From positions 114,874,004-114,938,003 of the forward strand of contig CP136064.1 in the NCBI GenBank assembly GCA_032622095.1: 64,000 nucleotides of DNA, written 5' to 3'. Each line of letters opens with the position of its first letter. Positions within the stretch are counted from its first letter, which is position 1. The notes under the pieces were generated by a model. It was not told where the DNA came from and made no database searches. It was given only the letters and a program-made list of their open reading frames with translations. Source of the stretch: Siphonodentalium dalli. Taxonomy: Eukaryota > Mollusca > Scaphopoda > Gadilida > Siphonodentaliidae. Shown here one piece after another: positions 53,314 through 64,000 of this stretch. The translations under genes were made by a program, and so were the position numbers.

Positions 53314-54600
53314 CCCAAGATTTACCCTGGAAATAAGATTTTCACATCTAAGAGTTAGAAAGCAATCTTTCCAACCAGTCACTACTGGCACTTCGCCCAT
53401 TTCGGTTTGCATTCCTTATTATTGAAGGTCGGAGATACAACTTACAGCACTTAAATTTATTTGATCATGTGGTATAAGAGAATGCACTGGCACAGGATCT
53501 GTAATAATCCACCAGCGCAGCTCCAAACATGAAAGGGTTAAATAATTTTATCCCATTAAATAATAATAATCCCATTCAAGCAACAATCTTCGAACCAAAT
53601 AAAATCCTTTTGAGGAGTTTTAATGAATTATCCATAGGGAAAAGTGTAAAGTAACCTAGCTTCTCCTCTTTGAACAACTGACACCATTTGAGCAATTCTG
53701 AAACCTAGTCCCCTTGAATAACATGCAGACAGACAACACCCAAGGAGTCGACCAAGTGGTGATTATAGCTCAACTAGAGACTGCCACATTTGAGGTAAAT
53801 TGAATAAGTGAAACAAACCAGGTCTTGAGAAAATATTTTATTAATAATTACCACCAAAATAAAATAGGATAAGACCTGATAAGACAGGAAGGTTCAGTTC
53901 TTAGGCAATACATAAAACTATAGATTTGAGCACCATGTTCAAAGAATATCACTATTAAGTACAGTAGTCAGGTGGTAGTAAATGAAATTCAATATGATTC
54001 ATTATTAGACAACTGTACTCTATTAAAATATAATAATATTATTATGGGGTTATATGTCAGTCTGTGATTAACTCCAGCGTCCAGTGGCATATTAAATCAT
54101 ATCCAAACCATGACATAACCACTCATTGTCAGTTTAAGATAGTCTGGATCTCTAATTCTACAAAATTTTGTGTGATTTGCAAAAGGCACAAATATTGAAA
54201 TATCATGAGACAACAAGAGGTTGTACCAGTCGGAAAAAAATCAGAGAAAATATTTACAACAAAGGAAAATAAAATCTTTTGAAAGTAGTCATGATGGCGA
54301 ACTTACATACCAAATTTCATTCAGATCCAATAACCGATGACTAAGACATCTACATGTATATCCAAAAAAAAAATGATTTCCATATAAACATAGAAGGGTA
54401 ACTCTAGAATGGAAATTCTAACAACGTCAAAAAACCCCACATTTTCGAGATAAATAAAGATAACTCTAGATCGGAAAATTCAAAAAAAGTCGTTTTCCCC
54501 TCTTTTGAAAGCAATCATGAAGAACATCCATTCTAAATCCAAGGCTGAGATATATGCCCGGACGGATGGACAAATGACTTGACAAATGGACGGACAAATT
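53314..54600. other. Diverged dispersed repeats, no gene
   Basis: Fragments only: a family 1 MITE end (53467-53540, ending ATGAAAGGGTTAA), a worn 'ttatggccc'-type unit (53670-53810) and a unit with ATGGCGAACTTACATACCAA ending in GGACGGATGGACAAATGAC (54210-54600). Confidence 0.45.
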
Positions 54601-54699
54601 CAATTCATTATACCACCCACTTTTTGAAGGTATAATATGTTTTAGACCATGTGCAATTTATATTAATTAAAATATCAATGAGAATCTTATCTCCTATTG

Positions 54700-55080
54700 A
54701 AATGTGAAATAACATAAAAGTCTGTAAAACTACTATCATCAGTTCATCACCAAGTAATAACCATGAAAAAATAATTGATTTTGTTCTTATGTTCATTATT
54801 AATAACTCTCCAAAATGGAAATTTTGTATGTCAAATCCATTGTTATGTATACAATAGCGATGTTTGTTGAAAAATCACTGTAAAAGTTTTGTTTACATAA
54901 CAATTGTTTTAGTATGCAAAATTTTGTTGTTGAAGAACTATCATTCATAATGAATATAAAAACCAAATTTATCTATTTCTCCACGTTCTTCTTATTGGTG
55001 ATGTTTTTACAGAGTTCTATATTTTTTGCACATTTATCCACTGTGAGTGCCTTGGATCCCTTTATAAAACAGAGCTACTA
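54700..55080. repeat. Diverged duplicate segment (partner at 59290-59740)
   Basis: The shared phrases are AATAACTCTCCAA, GTTTGTTG-AAATCACTGTAA, TTACATAACAAT, GTTCTTCTT-GGTGATGTTT and TTTTGCACATTTA-CCAC, in the same order. Related fragments also occur at 55195-55260 and 56755-56880. No coding potential is recognised. Confidence 0.6.
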
Positions 55081-55559
55081 GCCTAACCTGTCCAATTTAA
55101 AGGATATGAATATTATACAGCAGTAGAAAGAGCTCTCTAAGTTAGTCACAGAAATGAGTCCGATTCTTGTCATTAGAAAATTGAGATATTCTCAATGTGG
55201 CGTCATGCTATAACATAAAAGTCTGTAAAACAAAGTTGATAACATTCTTGCCAATAACTCATTTCAGTGCACATGTAGTGAGAGGTCCTCAAATTTTGGA
55301 TTTCCTTGAATACATTCAAGGAGAGTGTGGTAACCTAATATGTGCAACCTCAGTTACACAAGCTTCCATTTTTTAACATTTTGATAACCAAAAATTCTCA
55401 AATGTAATCGTTTTATGTCCAAATTGTGTTTAATTGGGCCTTTTATCCACCCTAATAATATGAATGGTAATGTGGAAAAAACAGGCAAATCAATGTGTGG
55501 CTTTAACATAAGAAAGAGGGATTCATACATGCTAGCGACGAGATGCATGAAGCTTGTGT

Positions 55560-56490
55560 AGTACTAATATACACATGTGTATCCGGGATATAGAAAAGCA
55601 AAACCTGTTCGCTCTTTAATGGTGGTTTTTGGCGATCGGTCGTTCGTATCAGCTGATAACACAACTATCGTCTCGCTTGTAGGCCCACATGCAGTGACCA
55701 TGTGATTAGTTCCAACAGCCAATGTTAGAAAATGATGATCCTGTCAAACAATCTTGTCCCATGTGCAGTAGACCAAGGCTAACCGAGAATACATGCACAA
55801 CAGAACAATACACAAGTAATACTTTGCTTGAGTATATGTTGTGGATACACACAGGAGTATAACACACAAACTTCATGCAACTCATCGAAGGAGACTAGGG
55901 TCTGCATATGGACACATATAAGATGGCAGTGCACCTCCGGGGACGTTTGTACAGAATTATATGATATCGTACGCCATGAGAAACAAGGGTGATAAGAAAC
56001 GTAGCGCGAGATGCATGAAATGAGTATCCTTGGGATATTGCCGGTGTATCCTCATGTTGCGTTTCTGGTCGATCGGTTGTTCCTTATCAGTTGATAACAC
56101 AACTATCTTTTTATTATCTTGATTAGCGGAGCTGCGTTTTCATTGACTGTATAATTGCCTATATAATTACCAGAGATAAGTGAAAGTGAAAAAGACTCTT
56201 AGACCATGGCGATGTGCAATTTCTTCACAATCTTGTTGTGCAAAATCCAAAATGAAAAGAGACTATTTCAGTCATTGACAAACCTTCATGAAATGTGACA
56301 CAACAGCAACATAGACTCAACAAAACAAACCACTAATCTCATTGCCAATCTAACAATCAAGATTAGAAAATAATGATTCTATCTAACAATTAGGCCTTAG
56401 GCAGTCCATTGCAAACTGAGGATACATACACAATGGAACAATACACAAATAATAATACACTTGTGTATTGCTTGAATATACGTCGTTGCT
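55560..56490. repeat. Two diverged tandem copies of a ~450-bp segment
   Basis: 55610-55860 and 56040-56490 share GATCGGTCGTTC/GATCGGTTGTTC, ATCAG-TGATAACACAACTATC, AGAAAATGATGATCCT-TC and ACAACAGAACAATACACAA. A tandem duplication with later decay. The open frame at 56409-56741 is not recognised. Confidence 0.6.
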
Positions 56491-57191
56491 ACATAATTCA
56501 TGCATCTTGCCGTGGATCTACAGATTATGCACTATCATTGGCTCAAGCTTATATCAGTGTTAACAAGTCATTATATACAGCATGCAAGGGAAAATGCGAC
56601 TATAAGAAAGTAATATGTACCAATCTGAGATTCAGCTATAGCTACAAGGTGGAAGATAGCAACCAGTTCACTGTTATTTTTTGGACAATAACAAATATGC
56701 TTAAAGGGATGCAAGGCCTTCAGTGGGTTCATGCTAAATAAATAAATTTGATAACAGTCAGTAAAACAACTATTATTAACTTGGGGATAACAGATGAGAC
56801 TTTCTTCAAGTTTCTTTATAATAACTCTCCAATAAAATAAAAAAAAATTGCATATCAAAATCAATGTTCTGTAAACATTACTGCTAAGGTGGAATTACTG
56901 ATAATAGTCCATAGGATACATTTAATGCTTAATTTAATTTGATTATGAGACATGAATCTGGCATATATCATCATCTTCATCATCTTATGATATTTCATTT
57001 CACAAAGTTTAGGTTCACCTGGTTTGTTAAGTTGTCATCAAAATAATTTGTGGTGGAGGAGGGGGATGGGGCTATAAGTAAAACATTAACATACAACATT
57101 ACACAGTCATTCCAGCTAGCAGATTCATTTCCTACATTTCCTATGTTTATCTGCGATTAATGGCATCACACTGGTCATCCTATAATCCCCG

Positions 57192-57741
57192 CTACATGTA
57201 GGTATGTTTCGAGGGAATTTTTTTTATTGTTTTTCTTTGGACACAACTCAGGATCCATGAGGTGCTTGAAGGTGCTTCGATAAATAAAGTTCCATATAGT
57301 GACGAAATGATCGATGCATTGTGAGAATAAGCTTTGATGTTTCAATTCTGTGTGTTTTCAGCTCCAAGATGAGTGCGTGGTGATAATTTTGGACAATGTT
57401 GTGAATATTCCAATAGATAGTTTAGGAAACTAAATCTACATTCACATTGGAATTTTCTGCATATAAGTAGGAAAATATTGACAATATTGCATGTGACACA
57501 GGTGTCGGAGTAAACCCCAAAGCGGGCAAGATTTTTGCCCGCTTCGCAGTTTACTCCTGCCCGCATATCATTCTACTTTATCGATGTGCGGTATGTTTGG
57601 AAAGATGTCTTTATTCAAGTTACTGGATAGGGATTTGGGGCTTTTAGTATCGAAACACGTACAGGTAGAGTGTCCCATATAGATTGCTCCACATTTAAAA
57701 AAAAAAAAAAATTCTCGAAATGGGTCTGCAGTGAAACTTTT
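57192..57741. repeat. Repeat A, first copy (~550 bp)
   Basis: It runs from CTACATGTAGGTATG to GCAGTGAAACTTTT. Near-identical to 58376-58922. It contains the inverted pair AAAGCGGGCAAGA and TTGCCCGCTTCG and a run of about 14 A. No gene is recognised. Confidence 0.9.
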
Positions 57742-58353
57742 GGAAACGGATCGGGCTCAAGTCATATCGGCTAGCTCTCCCAGCGTCGATGTGAACTCAA
57801 GGACAGCAACGCTCACATTACAGAATATGAATAGCCTTAGGGATGTGGTGGGGGACATACCGGTATTAAGATGTTAGGACAGGCTGTTTAAGTATAGACA
57901 CACGTTTTGCAAGAATGTCAAGTTATTCCATGAGATATAACTTCATACTTCCATATATTACAATGTTGCTGTTGTTGGAATCTGTTTATATCGAGACCAT
58001 CGATTCATATTGAGTACCTTTAAATCCAAGAAAAATCAAGTTCCCTCTCATGATTTTCAGATATATCATAGATATAAACTGCATTGGTGAAAAACTTGAA
58101 TTTTGAAGAAGTTTTTGGTACCTAAAAACAGTGGAATTTTAAAAGAATTTTTCATATCATTAAAGTATAGAAAGTGTGCATATAATATCCAGCAGATTGA
58201 TGGTTCATAAATTATTGTGTAACAAATATTACACATGCCAAATTTCCAAAACTTTTTCCAGACAGATTTTGAGAAAATCCATTTTGAAATATCAAGGAAA
58301 TTTAGGACTTAACACTTCCATGACTGGAGCTTCATGAAATTTTGTGAAAAACC
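57741..58353. repeat. Segmental repeat X, empty-site version
   Basis: Matches 50451-50655 joined to 52696-53095, without the 2.04-kb LINE. The junction reads ATAACTTCA-TACTTCCA-TATTACAATG. It is bounded on both sides by copies of repeat A. Confidence 0.9.
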
Positions 58354-58375
58354 CCGTTGCGGGCATGAGTGAAAA

Positions 58376-58922
58376 CTACATGTAGGTATGTTTCGAGGGA
58401 ATTTTTTTTATTGTTTTTCTTTGGACACAACTCAGGATCCATGAGGTGCTTGAAGGTGCTTCGATAAATAAAGTTCCATATAGTGACGAAATGATCGATG
58501 CATTGTGAAAATAAGCTTTGATGTTTCAATTCTGTGTGTTTTCAGCTCCAAGATGAGTGCGTGGTGATAATTTTGGACAATGTTGTGAATATTCCAATAG
58601 ATAGTTTAGGAAACTAAATCTACATTCACATTGGAATTTTCTGCATATAAGTAGGAAAATATTGACAATTGCATGTGACACAGGTGTCGGAGTAAACCCC
58701 AAAGCGGGCAAGATTTTTGCCCGCTTCGCAGTTTACTCCTGCCCGCATATCATTCTACTTTATCGATGTGCGGTATGTTTGGAAAGATGTCTTTATTCAA
58801 GTTACTGGATAGGGAGTTGGGGCTTTTAGTATCGAAACACGTACAGGTAGAGTGTCCCATATAGATTGCTCCACATTTAAAAAAAAAAAAAAATCTCGAA
58901 ATGGGTCTGCAGTGAAACTTTT
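58376..58922. repeat. Repeat A, second copy (547 bp)
   Basis: Same orientation as 57192-57741, with a few differences (a 3-bp deletion near 58668, A-run length). After it the sequence continues into unrelated DNA at GCTGAATGAAATTT. Confidence 0.9.
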
Positions 58923-59289
58923 GCTGAATGAAATTTACCCCAAAATTCTGAATGCGCTTGACTAAGGTTGTGTTTTTCTCAAAAACTGATATCTGAATTT
59001 TCTCTAAACTCCTGCCACAGCATAAATAGGCATTGCCTATATCATATACCTCTTCCATTGGTTGGTATAACTTCTAAGTTGACTACTTTTAACTAATTAA
59101 ACTAGCCCTGGTATGGAAAACTCTAACTGTTATAGCCCGATGTATAGTGTGGTTTACTGATGTCTGCACTGGGGTTTACTGCCTGCAGCAGGGATTGTAG
59201 GATGACCAGCGTGGGCATGTGCATTTAAAGCGACTCAATGCCTTCAAAGTGAGTTTATGCGAAATATCAAATATCATCATAGTAAGTAT

Positions 59290-61030
59290 AATAGATTGAC
59301 TTTGTTCTTATTTTCATAATTGATAACTCTCCAATAATGAGAATTCCCATATCAAGACAATTGTTATGCAGTGATTACTGTGGCATTATCAATCAAATTC
59401 CAATTAGTCCAATAAGATACCAAAGTTTTATCAAAACTGGATGGTAAACATTGGAAATGGTCAAAACATTGAACAATATTAAGAAAATCATGTTCAGGCC
59501 AGAATAATTGAACTTACAAAACTATGCGATTAGCGTGTTTGTTGACAAATCACTGTAACATTATTGTTGGTTACATAACAATGGTTTCAACACACAAAAT
59601 TTAATTATATTAGAACAATCAATAATAAATAGAATAAAGTTTATTTCTCCCTGTTCTTCTTGGTGATGTTTATACAGACTTTTAAAGTTTTTGCACATTT
59701 ACCCACCCCACTGCAAGTGCCTTTGGTCACTTTAATTCAGCGAATTCTAGAGAGTACCCAGTCACTTTGCACAATGAAAGAATGTAGCATTCAACAAATA
59801 TGAAAATTCCAACTACATGGATCATGCCATTTAAAGTCTAAACTATGAAAAATTGTAAATATTTACTCTTTAATTTGGGACAAATTTATTTGCGAACGAG
59901 AGGCCGATCATGATCGGCAGATGTTAACCCATCCCTTGGCGATAGTAAATTACTCTGATCAGAATCATAAATGAGAGTTTTGATGTTGAATTATAGAGTA
60001 CATGTATACTGTTATGTACTATTATAGACAATGTACATAACACAAATTATTAGAATTTATGGGTCACTCACATTTATATAAGAGAATGCACTGGAACAGG
60101 ATCTGTAATGCTCCACCACCACAGCCTTGGGTTAAATGTGAAAAGGTGACCTGGACATGGAATACTTGGTCAAGAGATTCCAATTAAGTTTACAGTGATA
60201 ATGTATCAAATTCTACCAACAACAGCCATCAAGATAAACACCTCACTGCTGACCCATTATTATCAATTATACAGCAGAGCTGTCAACAAATCACAGGCAT
60301 TGTTTATGTTAAAGGCTGGCATCTCTATGAAACCAATAACATTTATAATGACCTCAGACCATCTGTAGAGTGATGTTCTAGTCTACTGTTAACAGCATGT
60401 GATGTGTATTGTTGAAACTTTTTTTTAAATTAGATACCATAGCTTTCTTTATATGCACATTGGCATAAGAGACATCAGAAAATAATATAGCCTTATCAAT
60501 AGCTAAGTAGACCAAAGGCATGGGATGGAATTGGGTTTAATGTCGCTCCGAACAAATTTACCAGTACATAACACAAGATTTTGGACCGATTTACACCAAA
60601 TTTGGTGTGGTGACTCGGATACCCTTGGCAGAGTTATAATGGTGTTAGTTTTTTCAAATTTTGTTAACTTAAATATTTTTTTTATTTTTTTTAATTATTT
60701 TAAAAAATATTTTATTATATTTTTGGTTTTATTTATTTATTTTGTTTGTTTGTTTTGTTTTTGTTAAATTGAGCAAGGAATTCAATCTAAATATATATAT
60801 ATTTTTTTTTAAGAGTGAATATTTTTTCGAAAAAGGGCCATAACTCAGTTAAAAATAGTCGGATCAAACCCATATTCGAACTCGATCTGTCTTTTGTGCT
60901 GAGAAATTCATATACAAAATCTGGTTCCGATAAGATAGAAAATATTTGAGTTATCGCACATGTGTAAAGTGTCTACGGACAGACAGACAGACGGACGGAC
61001 GCACAACGAGTGGTCAATCCGGACAACGAC
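59290..61030. repeat. Diverged duplicates of upstream repeats
   Basis: 59290-59740 matches 54700-55080. 59926-60150 matches 28375-28610, and 60830-61010 matches 28680-28860 ('AGGGCCATAACTC', ending in (GACA/GGAC)n). A T/A-rich low-complexity stretch lies at 60655-60820. No gene. Confidence 0.6.
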
Positions 61031-61628
61031 ACTATGTTTACCACACTATTGTATGGGTAAACATAAAACAAACAGCAATGATTCCACAAATGAGAATCAC
61101 TGCATAAAATTCTAGATATTTCAGATACATGTATGAGAATGATGTAGTGTGCTGTGAATTTGGATAACAATTTTGAAAATAATTGCTTTTAATTCTCTAT
61201 TCCCATTCGATCACCCCAGTAAAGTGTACCAGTGTTATACATCACTTTAATTCAAGATGTTACATTGAGTGCACAATATGCCTTTGAGCTCAAATAGAAT
61301 TGTCAACAGATTGTACAGGAGTATTTCATTGTCAAGCAAATTGTATGTTATATATTGATTATCAAATAGCCTAAACTGTTTGAATAAGTTGTGTTATAAT
61401 GAATGATATGTAAAATTCTGTAAAAAATGTAAATACACAAAGCATTAATAATAATTCAAGTTAGTTATGTAATCAGTTTGTGTAATGTCTCTGTATCATA
61501 TAGTCTGTAACAATTGGCATGAGATCTCGTTTGCATGAAGACAGAAGGTTTACCATCAACTATGACAAGTTTGTGATCTCCTGATGTAACGGGTAGTATT
61601 TAGAATATTACCTTTCAAGTCTAGAAAT

Positions 61629-62003
61629 AGTGTGTCTGACATTTGCTGAATGAGGTTATCACAGGGTGAATTTAGTAACGCTATTCTGCAGCTAGCATCA
61701 CCAAATTCACCCTCTGGGAACCTCATTCTGCTTAGGCCTCAACTGCTATGGGAGACCTAGGATCAGATTGAAGTTTCCCAGTTGAAGTTGGTGATGTTCA
61801 CCCAATAGTCACCTCGATTATGCATTTTATCTCCTGAAAATTAGGAGAAATAGAAACTGAACAGAAGGGAAAAAGTTATTTAAAATGTTTTTATTTGAGA
61901 TTATATATACTTCCCAATCCCAGAAGATGATGCCTAAGCAGAATGAGGTCCCCAGAGGGTGAATAGCATCACCAAATTCACCCTCTGTGGACCTCATCCT
62001 GCA
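61629..62003. mobile_element. Hairpin MITE, family 2 (second copy)
   Basis: Left end AGTGTGTCTGACATTTGC. Two palindromes of GAATGAGGT...AGGGTGAATT and complement at 61650-61730 and 61938-62001. Same internal order as 6720-7102. The extreme right end is not recognisable. Confidence 0.7.
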
Positions 62004-62009
62004 AAATGT

Positions 62010-64000
62010 TAAGTTGGTAGAGTTTTTGTTTTAAACAAATTATGAACATGAAGTCTGCAAATACAGTTCAAGAATGCCTAGATGAACATGTCTCTCATTA
62101 ATCAAGATTATTCGCATTCGTAAACTGTTTTCAATATTTCCAATGACCTCCTGCATGTTTGTGTCATCGGGTGAGGAAGATACTATATTACTGTCATGAT
62201 GCATTGAAATTTAGAACAAGACATCCTCAACCTCGTGTTGTTTTCTATCCACAATAATACCAAGGGTTATTGAAAATATTTGTAACCTCTTATCGAATCA
62301 AATCGAGTTGAATCAGAAGCACGATTATTGAAACAAGTTGAATCTTTGCAGGGCCCAAATTCAAAGAGAGCTCAATCTGATTGGTCCTGAACTTCTTCGG
62401 AAACATGCAGTAATTTTCCAGTATAAACAATAATTTACTAATCAGTCTCTAATCAGACGGAAATCCTAATGGATCTTTTAGGATTTCAGTCGGGTTTTCA
62501 AAGAGACAGTTGACTAACTAGTTGTGTGGAAAATGAAATATGTGGGATATTCCAGACTCTGTACACATGATAAATTGAGTGAGTGGTTTGTCATTTTTGC
62601 ATGTGTGCAAAAGAATTTTAAATTAAAAGAAGTTGGCATTTAAATGATTTATGAAATTGTGATGAGGTTTTCATGTCAGTTTGTGCTAAATCCAATGCAT
62701 AATTCCAGTTTCACATACAACAGACCAAATCTTTAACGAATGATTCACTCAATAAATTATTCAATTGAATTATAATAATAAATTTAGTAATACAAAACTA
62801 TTTATCAATAGGGTATAGAGGGCAAGTAGGCAAAGTTATTTGTATAATTATTATAGACATAAAAATACAGTTCAAACCAGGGTTCACATTGGTATATATA
62901 TATTTTGTTTCTTCTAAAATAATTCATGCTAAAATTAAAATAAACAACATTAACAGAGAATTCTACAAATGTTTATGACAAATTTATAATAGTGTCTCTC
63001 TTCACTAATGCCCGTTAAAACAATATTATTCATTATAAAATCTGTACTCACACCACTAATGGCTTGTTTGCATTTGATAGTCAACCAGCATCTTACCGAT
63101 TAAGAATAACTGTTTGCACCTATAATGGGATTGTTGCTTTTAACATGAGAGAGTGGAGCCTCAAGTTAATATAGAGCGAGTATAGGCCTGAGTATATGCT
63201 GCCTGTCATTTGCAGAATGAGGTCCCCAGAGGGTAAATTTAGTGACGCTATCCCGCACAGAGGGCTAACATCACAAAGTTCACCCTCTGGGGGACCTCAT
63301 TCTGCATGACCTGATCTGTTATGGGAGACATAGGCTTATATTGAAGTTCCAAAATGGTGAATATTGTGATGTACACCCATTGGGAACCTCAATTATGCAA
63401 ACATATTCCAAAGCATGCAGTCATCAACCCTATGTATTATTTCCTTCTTTTTCATATGATTATGACCTATTTACCTGCAGTTATAATTGTTTCCTCTGAC
63501 ATTTTCAGCAATAACACTAATGACACCAAGGTTGAAAACAAGAGGTTACACCATACCAGTCTCTTTGGAAAGCCGTTGAAAATCCTATATCTGAATTATG
63601 TCTCTAGAACTCTCTATTAAAATTAGGTTCTGTGTTGAAGGGATTCCCTCCATTTCATTGGAGAGTGGCTCAGACTGCGCGCGATTTCATTGGTTTATGG
63701 CATAGCAGATCACATCAGAGATCAGAGGTCAATGACATGTTGACAATTTTCCCACGCATTGCAAAACTCAATAATTGTCAAACTCAACTATTGTCAACGA
63801 TATTCATGACTGATTATTCTTTCACATCTAGTTGTATTTATAACTATTTCTAAATACTACGATTCTCACAAACATTTACTATGCCAGGAATGCACTCCAT
63901 ATTTGGAAACAGTTTATTACACCATGTTGGGAATGCCACGTCGTTGTAGAAATGAAATATTATGGAGACTTCTAGAAATGTAATTCTGATATAGGATTTT
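62010..64000. other. Upstream intergenic DNA, no gene recognised
   Basis: Apart from the family 2 MITE, neither strand shows a protein match, splice-bounded exon or array. The open frames at 63354-63620 and 63632-63853 are not supported. Confidence 0.4.
63206..63306. mobile_element. Hairpin MITE, family 2 (partial copy)
   Basis: TGCAGAATGAGGTCCCCAGA and its complement, GGGGGACCTCATTCTGCA, around a 45-bp loop. The following 63307-63420 continues like the left half of the family (TATGGGAGAC, CCATTGGGAACCTCAATTATGCA). Confidence 0.72.

Noticed and set aside
56409-56741. 110-codon plus-strand frame
   Set aside because: It spans the second copy of a decayed tandem duplication; the first copy has no matching open frame.

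Overview
The window is an AT-rich, intron-rich stretch of invertebrate nuclear DNA, most likely from a mollusc and probably a bivalve. The evidence is split genes with GT-AG introns, dispersed repeats carrying the phrases 'gttatggccctt', 'ggacggacggac' and 'ggtgagctaaaa' that I associate with bivalve genomes, and a mobile-element set (YR retrotransposon, hAT, PHD-finger MULE, TTAA MITEs, CR1/L2-like LINE) typical of marine invertebrates. No bacterial-type operon, CRISPR array, rRNA or tRNA gene was recognised.

Only two host genes could be reconstructed, both on the minus strand and both from splice-joined exons rather than long ORFs. (1) A CASD1 orthologue (sialic acid 9-O-acetyltransferase) starts at 17425 and runs leftwards out of the window: nine exons give the first 325 residues, covering the signal anchor, the whole SGNH catalytic domain and the beginning of the membrane domain. 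(2) A complete RPAIN orthologue (RPA-interacting protein, 225 aa, seven coding exons) lies between 46632 and 25858. All exon phases agree in both genes.

The rest is mobile DNA. CASD1 intron 1 (6.6-17.3 kb) holds a decayed Ngaro/PAT-type tyrosine-recombinase retrotransposon (9358-16888) with split direct repeats A1...B1-A2...B2. Its reverse transcriptase/RNase H region contains a 69-bp coding minisatellite. A BED-finger hAT element with an 8-bp target duplication is inserted in it, and a second hAT-type element with its own 8-bp duplication is inserted in that one. Upstream of CASD1 lie a MULE-like element with a PHD finger and 16-bp-repeat termini (17.7-19.1 kb), a near-identical 1.8-kb tandem duplication (18.9-22.6 kb), a telomere-like block (23.15 kb) and a foldback element (23.8-24.8 kb). 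RPAIN introns carry a 2.9-kb inverted-repeat element, a LINE 3' fragment split by a hAT-like element, and several TTAA-flanked MITEs. Upstream of RPAIN lie a 2.1-kb foldback element packed with a 196-bp satellite (48.1-50.3 kb), a 128-bp palindromic MITE with a 10-bp target duplication, and a 5'-truncated LINE (50.66-52.7 kb). The apparent empty-site version of that LINE locus sits 5-7 kb away (57.7-58.35 kb), sandwiched between two copies of a 547-550-bp repeat.
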